From: JAVKEN01 sp040221415
GTDB taxonomy: Bacteria > Pseudomonadota > Alphaproteobacteria > Rickettsiales > JABSSG01
Direction of reading: 5' to 3'
Length of the DNA stretch: 5,873 nt
Assembly (NCBI GenBank): GCA_040221415.1
Contig: JAVKEN010000006.1
Location: 1 to 5,873 of the forward strand
The stretch's first letter is position 1, and each line of letters starts with the position of its first letter. Position numbers and translations under genes: made by a program. This document shows positions 1 through 5,732 of this stretch, piece after piece. Below the pieces are notes generated by a model that saw only the letters and a program-made list of their open reading frames with translations, was not told the origin of the DNA and did no database searches.

Positions 1-64
1 TACCTCTAAATGTTACAGATTCAGGGTAGCAAAATGCATAGTATTTGTAAACGCATAATAATAC

Positions 65-140
65 TTATGGAAACTAACACTCTGAAATAATTTTCCACAG
101 CAGATTGTAAATCTGAGTATCTATAGCATTATGGAAACTA
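65..140 (+). repeat. Paired 12-bp direct repeats inside the terminal repeat
   Basis: TTATGGAAACTA occurs at 65-76 and again at 129-140, 64 bases apart. It occurs in mirror image in the right arm, giving four sites in the window. Direct sub-repeats inside terminal repeats are often protein-binding sites (for example for a transposase or recombinase). That role is inferred here, as no such protein is encoded in the window. Confidence 0.7.
101..115. repeat. Small palindrome in terminal repeat
   Basis: CAGATT and AATCTG form a 6-bp inverted repeat around the 3-base centre GTA. The mirror copy is at 5759-5773. It lies between the two 12-base direct repeats, so it could be part of a recombination or binding site. 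In the right arm it is also the first hairpin an ankyrin-gene transcript would form after the stop codon. It has no following T-run in that direction, so it is at best a weak terminator. Confidence 0.5.
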
Positions 141-218
141 TAATAATTCCTACAAATGCGATCACCAGTATGTCCCGTAAAATTAAAATGGCATGTTTGT
201 ACGTTATTTATATTCTTG

Positions 219-247
219 TTTACAGACAATTTTTTTTTAGTTATCTA
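219..247 (+). promoter_or_regulatory. Possible sigma70-type promoter for the two-gene operon
   Basis: TTTACA at 219-224 resembles the -35 consensus (5 of 6). It is followed after 17 bases by TATCTA at 242-247, a weak -10 (3 of 6). A TATATA at 246-251 is an alternative -10 with poor spacing. The T-run at 230-238 lies in the spacer. Transcription would start near 254, leaving a leader of roughly 85 bases with two hairpins before the first gene. In such A+T-rich DNA promoter-like hexamers are common, so this is tentative. Confidence 0.25.
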
Positions 248-254
248 TATATAT

Positions 255-284
255 GAGCCTTTAGTAACATAAGTAGGCTCTTTT
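255..284 (+). terminator. Terminator-like hairpin in leader
   Basis: GAGCCT (255-260) pairs with AGGCTC (275-280) across a 14-base loop, followed by TTTT (281-284). The form is that of a rho-independent terminator for plus-strand transcription, although the stem is short and the loop long. No complete gene lies upstream inside the window. It either ends transcription entering from outside the left repeat, or acts as an attenuator in the leader of the gene at 341. Confidence 0.4.
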
Positions 285-293
285 AAAATTCTT

Positions 294-325
294 GAGGGGA
301 AACAGCCCTCCAACTCCTTTTTTTT
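294..325 (+). terminator. Second leader hairpin followed by a T-run
   Basis: GAGGG (294-298) pairs with CCCTC (306-310) around a 7-base loop. The stem can be lengthened by two A-T pairs if C311 is bulged. Eight T residues follow at 318-325, but seven bases separate the stem from the T-run, which is unusual for an efficient terminator. The structure ends only 15 bases before the ATG at 341 and is among the most G+C-rich spots of the region, so it could control read-through or translation of the downstream pair. Confidence 0.35.
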
Positions 326-340
326 GAGCATACTGCAAGC

Positions 341-1045
341 ATGGTAATTGTAATGAAGTTCTATACTTCTATTATTCCTGGTGGAAGTGGAAATGCAGCA
401 ATAATTGCCGCATACGAAGAAAACTCATCTGTACAGAGCGGTATAAGCCAAATTCAAAAGCAAAACCGCTGCTTACATATGAAGCTAATGAATAGTGACA
501 AATATCATATTTCACTTGCTAAAGACTTCGATATTAATAACAAGCTTTGTGATGGAATAGAAACGAGAGATTTTGCCTCATTTATACATAAAGGTGACTA
601 CTCGAAATCTTCTTCTGTTCAAGCTTGTATGAATGTTGTAAAAAAAGAAGTATGTGCCCTTTACAGGGAATTGCTATCTAACATCTCTTTTGCAATAACT
701 GATAAGGATATATTAATTGACGGAGAAACAGTCACAAGAAATTTTGGCCGTTATATAGCCGTTAGTTTAAGAAGTGAAGGTAGTGTCAGTGAGCAATATA
801 CTGAGTACCTACCAAACAACCCACACATTTCAGTGATAGTAGGATCTAAAAAGAACAATCCTGGAGAAGGAGTCGCATGTCTCACTGAGCTCAAGAACGA
901 TTATTTGAAGAAATCTCATGATAGAAATTTAGAAGGCTCTATTACTAATGATGCGCTAAGAGTAGATTACACTCATGGATTAGTTTTAGACTACAATGCC
1001 AAAGATTGTGCTGGTGAAACTGATAATATCGGTGATGAGTTATGA
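341..1045 (+). CDS. Putative 2H phosphoesterase (paired H-x-S motifs)
   Basis: This gene encodes 234 residues. Two H-x-S motifs are visible, H56-I-S58 in YHISLAKDF and H162-I-S164 in NPHISVIVG, each within a predicted beta-strand. This is the signature of the 2H phosphoesterase superfamily (LigT/ThpR, AKAP18 type, USB1), whose two histidines act on 2',3'-cyclic phosphates or 2'-5'/3'-5' linkages in RNA and small nucleotides. The spacing of 106 residues is within reach of the family but longer than in LigT. The strand-rich stretch before the second motif (about 115-143) and HISLAKDF itself recall USB1-like RNA exonucleases; this comparison is from memory. The start could be Met1 or Met5 (base 353). 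Neither has a good ribosome site, and Met5 places the first beta-strand at the N-terminus. The C-terminal tail (about 200-234) is acidic and unassigned. No signal peptide is seen, so the protein is probably cytosolic or secreted by a non-Sec route. Substrate is unknown. The stop overlaps the next start. Confidence 0.6.
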   Translation: MVIVMKFYTSIIPGGSGNAAIIAAYEENSSVQSGISQIQKQNRCLHMKLMNSDKYHISLAKDFDINNKLCDGIETRDFASFIHKGDYSKSSSVQACMNVVKKEVCALYRELLSNISFAITDKDILIDGETVTRNFGRYIAVSLRSEGSVSEQYTEYLPNNPHISVIVGSKKNNPGEGVACLTELKNDYLKKSHDRNLEGSITNDALRVDYTHGLVLDYNAKDCAGETDNIGDEL

Positions 1046-2643
1046 GTCAGGGTGCAGAAGAAGTTAAGAATAATATCTGGATGGTTATAGTCCAGAAATT
1101 ATTTCAATGGACTTGGAACGGAATCTCTCCATTAGTTGAAGGTATAGGACTTATATATAGTAAATGGGTGATTGGTCCATTCGCTGGCATTTATTTGATT
1201 GATCAAATAACAAAATTTCCTAGTTGGATCACTTATAAAGTAAGTGCTGAAGTTGAAAAAATTGAGAGCTCCTTATACATGAAGTGGTCAAAACAAGATC
1301 AAAATGTTAAGAAATATTTAAGTGGTGAATATACTGTGGGTCATGAGACGTGTAGTGCAGATGACCCTGAGGTTTCTAACGACGTTGATGAATACAATGT
1401 GAATTTTGTTACATTCTTGTCTTATATTGTACATAATCACTTGCCAGATTCATTCATACCTTATGTTAGAGACCTATCTGAATCATATTTTGGGAAAGGA
1501 GTTGGTTTTTATGGAAAACTTGAGCGTGCCGAAAAACAATCAGAGAACAATAACTATGTTCCTATACTTAAATTTGTGAAATCTGGTTGTGAATACTCTA
1601 ATTTTATGGTCCAGCTAATAAGAGATATTGCTCTACTTATGGATTCAAAAGTTGGTCTAGGTGATGACTTTTTAGGCAGGTTTAAAAGTTGTCCAGATAT
1701 TAAAAATTTAGATGAGTTTGAATCATATATGACTGTAATGACAAAATTATCAGCAATGACTATTAATCAAGATTATGAACAGACTGTTGAGGTGTTACAT
1801 TATCTGGAAAGTCTCATCTCTAATCAGCAAGAAGAAAAATTCACCGAACTTAATACTGAAATCAAATTTCAAAAACTAAGATGTATGTTTCATTATAAAG
1901 GTGGCTCATACCAACCAGCTGCTCATTATCAAAAAATAGCTGTTGAAACTAATGAGCTATTAAGTGCATCAAATTCAACTAATTTACGCCACTGGGAAAT
2001 TCAAAGACTTCATGATACAGCACTTAGAAAAAAATACTTCATTGAGTGCATAGATGCTAGAAAATGTAATGAGGATTACATTACTAAAAAACATGAAGTT
2101 ATATTGAGTAACTTTAATTACACAATTGGCAATTTAACCGAATTAAGAAATGAAAACAATGAGCCTGAAGTCGATCATGACATAAATATTGTTAAAGAGA
2201 ATGTTATAAAGACTTTTATAGATAGAGCTGAGATCTTGAAAGATGCAAAATATCTTGAAAAAGCTTTTAAAATGGCAAAAGAGTATTTTGAATTTGGGGA
2301 TATTGCACTGCATGTATCTGAAGAATTGAACATAATAAGTACACTTGCAAGAATAGTATATGTCGAAGCGAAGTTAGGTGAAAATACATTCTCAGACCCA
2401 ATATATAATTGGGTGTCTTCGTACTTGAATGAACATACCCAAATCCTGCCTAATAATGCAAGTTCTTCATTAGAAATGGCTAAAAATCTCTATAGCCAAG
2501 TAAACACAATTAATAGTTTATGCTATCCAAGTACATTGTTGTCTTACAAGACTAAATATTATTTAGAGCAATTGGATTCTCTGAGTCAATCCAATGAATC
2601 TAGAGTTGCAGTTACTGGTGATAGTATCGAGGTGACTGATTAA
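1042..2643 (+). CDS. Hypothetical protein with hydrophobic N-terminus and helical, TPR-like body
   Basis: This gene encodes 533 residues and I do not recognise a named family. The start ATG overlaps the previous stop as ATGA, with GGTGA a few bases upstream, so the two genes are almost certainly co-translated. Residues about 12-27 and 28-56 are hydrophobic and rich in Trp, Ile, Val and Gly (for example GIGLIYSKWVIGPFAGIYLI), which suggests membrane insertion or association near the N-terminus. The rest is hydrophilic and mostly alpha-helical. Segments near 283-306 and 395-430 alternate small and aromatic residues in paired helices, as in tetratricopeptide-like repeats, but no clear TPR consensus is present. 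No catalytic motif stands out. The C-terminus (about 505-533) is acidic and polar. A role as a membrane-tethered scaffold for the coupled putative phosphoesterase is inference from gene order only. Confidence 0.8.
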   Translation: MSQGAEEVKNNIWMVIVQKLFQWTWNGISPLVEGIGLIYSKWVIGPFAGIYLIDQITKFPSWITYKVSAEVEKIESSLYMKWSKQDQNVKKYLSGEYTVGHETCSADDPEVSNDVDEYNVNFVTFLSYIVHNHLPDSFIPYVRDLSESYFGKGVGFYGKLERAEKQSENNNYVPILKFVKSGCEYSNFMVQLIRDIALLMDSKVGLGDDFLGRFKSCPDIKNLDEFESYMTVMTKLSAMTINQDYEQTVEVLHYLESLISNQQEEKFTELNTEIKFQKLRCMFHYKGGSYQPAAHYQKIAVETNELLSASNSTNLRHWEIQRLHDTALRKKYFIECIDARKCNEDYITKKHEVILSNFNYTIGNLTELRNENNEPEVDHDINIVKENVIKTFIDRAEILKDAKYLEKAFKMAKEYFEFGDIALHVSEELNIISTLARIVYVEAKLGENTFSDPIYNWVSSYLNEHTQILPNNASSSLEMAKNLYSQVNTINSLCYPSTLLSYKTKYYLEQLDSLSQSNESRVAVTGDSIEVTD

Positions 2644-2726
2644 TAGATGGTTATGATAATTTTCTGATAAATTATTTTGATAATGTTGAGAACCTAGGGA
2701 AAATTTGGTGCTAGAAATGATAAGAA
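2644..2726. other. Convergent intergenic spacer with TGATAA repeats
   Basis: This 83-base spacer lies between the ends of two convergent genes. It contains TGATAA at 2654, 2665, 2678 and 2718. I find no G+C-rich hairpin with a T-run, so no bidirectional terminator can be called. The repeats may be chance in A+T-rich sequence. Confidence 0.4.
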
Positions 2727-2999
2727 TTACAAGGCTTCACAGCTCTCTTGAGCTATTCCCAAAATTTCTGTAGAGCAGAATCCTATACCTGTTAAGTTTG
2801 TGATATGAGAACTATTGGCTTCGATTTCTGCAAATTCTGCAAGTATTTTATCAGGTCCTTCAGCAGTTGTTTTCGCCCACTGCTCATCCCATCGCTTCAT
2901 TTCCTCATGAGCTTCTCTAATATAGCCCAATTCAGCTACTAATTCTTCTTTGGCTTCTCTAGCACTTTTTACTGCTGGATTTTCATATTTTTTTAACAT
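2727..2999 (-). CDS. Small charged helical hypothetical protein
   Basis: This gene encodes 90 residues from the ATG at 2999. That start is preferred because GAGG sits five bases upstream on the minus strand. The frame stays open to a TTG at 3056 (109 residues), but that start has no ribosome site. The protein is rich in Glu, Lys and Ala in its first two thirds (residues about 1-50), which look like one or two amphipathic helices or a short coiled coil. The last 30 residues are less charged and include a GIGF stretch. I do not recognise the family and see no DNA-binding or catalytic motif. It points against its neighbours: tail-to-tail with the gene ending at 2643 and head-to-head with the ankyrin gene. 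Codon choice resembles the neighbours, which supports a real gene, but a remnant of a longer gene is possible because coding-like residues extend upstream of the chosen start. Confidence 0.55.
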   Translation of the reverse strand: MLKKYENPAVKSAREAKEELVAELGYIREAHEEMKRWDEQWAKTTAEGPDKILAEFAEIEANSSHITNLTGIGFCSTEILGIAQESCEAL

Positions 3000-3079
3000 C
3001 TTAGCCTCACTAACTCTGTTGCCCCAATTTATAGCATAATACCGTCTTAGGATCAAGAATTTACTATTATGAGTAAATC

Positions 3080-3102
3080 ATTGTTTTTTTAAGAAAAACA
3101 AT
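3080..3102. promoter_or_regulatory. Inverted repeat in the divergent promoter region
   Basis: ATTGTTTTT (3080-3088) and AAAAACAAT (3094-3102) form a 9-bp inverted repeat around TTAAG. It lies between the minus-strand small gene and the plus-strand ankyrin gene. Each arm offers a TTGTTT -35-like hexamer, one per strand. A symmetrical site in a divergent region could be an operator controlling both genes. It could equally be a chance A/T palindrome. Confidence 0.35.
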
Positions 3103-3109
3103 ATATAAA
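3081..3109 (+). promoter_or_regulatory. Possible promoter of the ankyrin gene
   Basis: TTGTTT at 3081-3086 and TATAAA at 3104-3109 are separated by exactly 17 bases. The -10 matches consensus at five of six bases; the -35 matches only TTG. Transcription would start near 3116, about 40 bases before the ATG at 3157. The -35 overlaps the inverted repeat at 3080-3102, so a protein bound there would block it. Confidence 0.35.
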
Positions 3110-3156
3110 AAGTTAATTTACGATAACTAATGTGTAATTTTAAATTGAGTTGGTAA

Positions 3157-5709
3157 ATGAGGCATACTGAGGCAGAAAAAACTTTTATTCACTCTTTAAG
3201 GAATAGAGATAATGCTTTATTAAAAGAAACTTTAGATAAAAGCCCTGAGCTTGCTTCTCAGACATTCCATTTTAAAGGCAGTAGTGTACTTGCACTTAAT
3301 TATGTAATTGAGGAGCAGTGGCATGCAGGATTGTTAACTATACTGCCTTATATTTCAGATATTGATATGCCTAATGAAGAAGGCCTTACAGGTCTTCATT
3401 ATGCAAGTAGATTTGGTAATTTAAAAGCTGTAGAAGCTCTGTATAACAAAGGGGCTAATTTAGAAAAAACAGATTTAAAAACTGGAAAAACAGCTTTTCA
3501 CTATGCTGCAGAGTATAACTCTACAGATATAATTAAGTTTTTTATTAATAAAGCTGAAGAGAACTCAAACATTAATTTTGATGACTTTTTGAATAGTCAA
3601 ACCATACTTGGTGAAACTGCGCTTCACTTTGCATCAGATGTAAATAATCATGAAGTAATGGATTTATTATTATCTAAGAATATTACTATCAATACAGTAA
3701 GATTAGGTGGAATAACACCACTACACAATGCGTCAACTCACTGTGATTTATATCCGATTGTAAAAAAGATGGTTGATAGAGGTGCTGATGTTAATAGAGC
3801 TACCAATGATAAGGGGGTAAGTTCCTTATGTTATTCCTCTGGATTAAACTGTGTAGAAACTAGTAAGTACCTGATAAAACATAATGCAGAAGTAAATCAT
3901 CGTACTCATATAGGGAAAACTCCACTGCATCATGCAGTATTTGGGGGACACACTCAGTCTACTTTACTTCTTTTACAAAGTGGTGCTAAAGCTAATGTTC
4001 ATGATGACAGAGGAGTATATCCAGTCCATGCTGCCGTTATTGCAGATAATCCTTTGATATTATCATATCTGACTGCACATAGAGCAGACATTGAAGTTAC
4101 TCATGCTGGGGGTCAAACTCCATTAATGCTTGGCTTAGAGATTGGAAGCATTGCAGCCTCTAGATATTTAGTAGAGCAAGGTGCACGGATGGATTTTGCA
4201 AGAGTGACTGATGGTATGGGAATGGGGCACGCTGCAGCATTTGGAGGTAATGTTCAATCAGTGAATTTTGTTTATGCAAGAAATCAGAAATTAATATTTA
4301 ATACTAATAAACACTTAGGCACTGCAATACATTATGCGGCAGCTAATGATCAGGTCAAGGCTATAAAGTATTTATCAGATCTTGGGTTAGGTTTACAATT
4401 AAGAGATAAGATGGGGTTTATGCCTATTCATATTGCAGCTTTGAATAACAAAACTGAGGCAGTAAAATTTCTTATTGATGTGGCTGGGAATCCAAATCAG
4501 AAAACATTTTTAGGTCTAAATACATATCAAATTGCTAGCTTTGCAGGAGCTACAGGAGTTACTACACTTTTAGATACATTACCTGGAATTGAAAAAGAGA
4601 CCATATTACCATGGTACTCGTCTTTATATTATTGGTTTGCCAAACATATAGGTGACCAAGTTTGTCAAGAGTATAAGGCAGAAGACCCTTTTATTAATGA
4701 ACTGTCTACAAATGTGGTAGATGAATTAGAAACAGCTGCTCTTGAGTCAGGCAAGAATTTGTTGATGTCTGGATTTTGTAAGATCCATGCTATTAGAGCA
4801 TTACAATTTGCTAAAAAAATTACTTTTACTCAAGATAAATGTTCAGAGAATGCAGCTACCATTGATGATTATTCTGGTAATGCAATTAATGTTTGCGCCA
4901 GTTATGATGGAACGAATTCCGCACTCTCACCTACTGTAAAAGTAATTTTAGGCATAACTTCTATATTTGGCATAAGGGAGGGTGGCAAGTTGATATATGA
5001 TTCCATATACGAATATGTGCATGAGTATATATCATTTAGTCATGCTAGAACTAAGGCGTTCAAAGAAGCTATATGGGGGGCTTTTATTCCTGAGTCACTG
5101 CTGGGATGTTTTGATACTTACTTACCTAAGTTATTATATGATGTTGCTAAGTTTGGTAAATGGATGGTGTATGAAAATAATTTCAGTCCAGAGCAAATCA
5201 TAGTAAAAGATGTATCTGAGTTGTCAGATAACTATTTTTATTTAGCACAGAGCCCAGCAACATGCGCAGAGAAAGACAGAGCTGCATATAACATTACAAA
5301 CGATGACAAAGTAAACTTTGTTTGTGAGAGTAAGAATTATTACCTATACAGTGATTATTATGGAACAGCAGTTGATATAGCAACTGTTGCAGTTCCGGCA
5401 GCTAGTACAATTATTACATGTCAGGCTGGTATACAACGAAATTTGGTAACAAAAATAGCTGCTTGTATGGGTGGTGTATTAGTTACAGCAGCAACAGCTG
5501 TGACCCATTTTATTGCAGAAATTTTTACTAAGCATCATGATATATCACTCTCACAATATTATGCTAACAAATATGTTTCTGATAATTCTGATGAAAAAGA
5601 TTTATATCTTGCACAAAGTCCAGCCACATGTGCTGTAGATGATAAGTTAGTGACTCAACCTTTATGGTATTTGGGAGGCGATTGGTCAGTCTGTGAAGAG
5701 AATTGTTAA
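3157..5709 (+). CDS. Ankyrin-repeat protein with C-terminal hydrophobic and cysteine-module region
   Basis: This gene encodes 850 residues. The start ATG has GAG seven bases upstream. About 11 to 13 ankyrin repeats fill residues 41-481. Clear ones begin near 76 (TGLHYASRFGN), 110, 152 (GETALHFAS), 185 (GITPLHNAS), 252 (GKTPLHHAVFGGH), 287, 319 (GQTPLMLG), 388 (GTAIHYAAAND) and 420 (GFMPIHIAALNN). Those near 41, 220, 353 and 453 are degenerate. Ankyrin repeats bind partner proteins, and in intracellular bacteria such proteins are often effectors acting on host targets. Residues 482-850 are not ankyrin. They contain hydrophobic stretches near 591-604, 734-757 and 765-790 (the last two able to form a membrane hairpin) and a twice-repeated decapeptide YLAQSPATCA at 695-704 and 817-826, each followed by V-C-E about 20 residues later. 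The protein ends in Cys. No N-terminal signal peptide is seen. Membrane attachment and host targeting are inference; the ankyrin assignment is firm. Confidence 0.93.
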   Translation: MRHTEAEKTFIHSLRNRDNALLKETLDKSPELASQTFHFKGSSVLALNYVIEEQWHAGLLTILPYISDIDMPNEEGLTGLHYASRFGNLKAVEALYNKGANLEKTDLKTGKTAFHYAAEYNSTDIIKFFINKAEENSNINFDDFLNSQTILGETALHFASDVNNHEVMDLLLSKNITINTVRLGGITPLHNASTHCDLYPIVKKMVDRGADVNRATNDKGVSSLCYSSGLNCVETSKYLIKHNAEVNHRTHIGKTPLHHAVFGGHTQSTLLLLQSGAKANVHDDRGVYPVHAAVIADNPLILSYLTAHRADIEVTHAGGQTPLMLGLEIGSIAASRYLVEQGARMDFARVTDGMGMGHAAAFGGNVQSVNFVYARNQKLIFNTNKHLGTAIHYAAANDQVKAIKYLSDLGLGLQLRDKMGFMPIHIAALNNKTEAVKFLIDVAGNPNQKTFLGLNTYQIASFAGATGVTTLLDTLPGIEKETILPWYSSLYYWFAKHIGDQVCQEYKAEDPFINELSTNVVDELETAALESGKNLLMSGFCKIHAIRALQFAKKITFTQDKCSENAATIDDYSGNAINVCASYDGTNSALSPTVKVILGITSIFGIREGGKLIYDSIYEYVHEYISFSHARTKAFKEAIWGAFIPESLLGCFDTYLPKLLYDVAKFGKWMVYENNFSPEQIIVKDVSELSDNYFYLAQSPATCAEKDRAAYNITNDDKVNFVCESKNYYLYSDYYGTAVDIATVAVPAASTIITCQAGIQRNLVTKIAACMGGVLVTAATAVTHFIAEIFTKHHDISLSQYYANKYVSDNSDEKDLYLAQSPATCAVDDKLVTQPLWYLGGDWSVCEENC
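5239..5268 (+). repeat. YLAQSPATCA-coding repeat, copy 1
   Basis: This stretch encodes residues 695-704 of the ankyrin protein. The same ten residues are encoded at 5605-5634. The DNA differs at 7 of 30 bases and every difference is synonymous. C703 here is followed by C723 in VNFVCES. Confidence 0.9.
5605..5634 (+). repeat. YLAQSPATCA-coding repeat, copy 2
   Basis: This stretch encodes residues 817-826 of the ankyrin protein, identical in protein to 695-704 and 122 residues further on. C825 is followed by C846 in WSVCEEN, mirroring the C703/C723 pair. The second unit ends at the protein C-terminus, so the module is not truncated at its second cysteine. Confidence 0.9.
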
Positions 5710-5732
5710 TCAGGCGTTGTTGAAAACGAGCC

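Larger units (their letters stand above)
1..141 (+). repeat. Left terminal inverted repeat, 141 bp
   Basis: Comparing the first 141 bases with the reverse complement of the last 141 bases shows identity at every position. The match stops at base 142 (A here, G in the complement of 5732). I see no open reading frame of useful length in it; the longest stretches hit stops within about 20 codons. It contains two copies of TTATGGAAACTA and the palindrome CAGATT-GTA-AATCTG. It is either the end of a mobile element, or the edge of a longer repeat such as an insertion sequence that continues outside the window. Target-site duplications cannot be judged because no flanking sequence is given. Confidence 0.95.

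Noticed and set aside
68..90. Micro-ORF beginning ATGGAAACT in the left repeat
   Set aside because: It encodes only seven codons before TAA without a ribosome site and is explained as part of the 12-base repeated motif.
91..99. TTTTCCACA, a match to the degenerate DnaA-box consensus, mirrored in the right repeat
   Set aside because: A single degenerate 9-mer per arm is expected by chance in this sequence, and there is no cluster, A+T unwinding array or replication gene to support an origin.
216..238. TTGT/ACAA hairpin followed by nine T residues
   Set aside because: A 4-bp A/T-rich stem is too weak to call a terminator, and the region reads at least as well as a promoter spacer.
4997..5203. 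68-residue plus-strand reading frame inside the ankyrin gene
   Set aside because: It lies wholly within the ankyrin coding region in another frame, has no independent ribosome site, and its translation looks like a shadow of the real frame.
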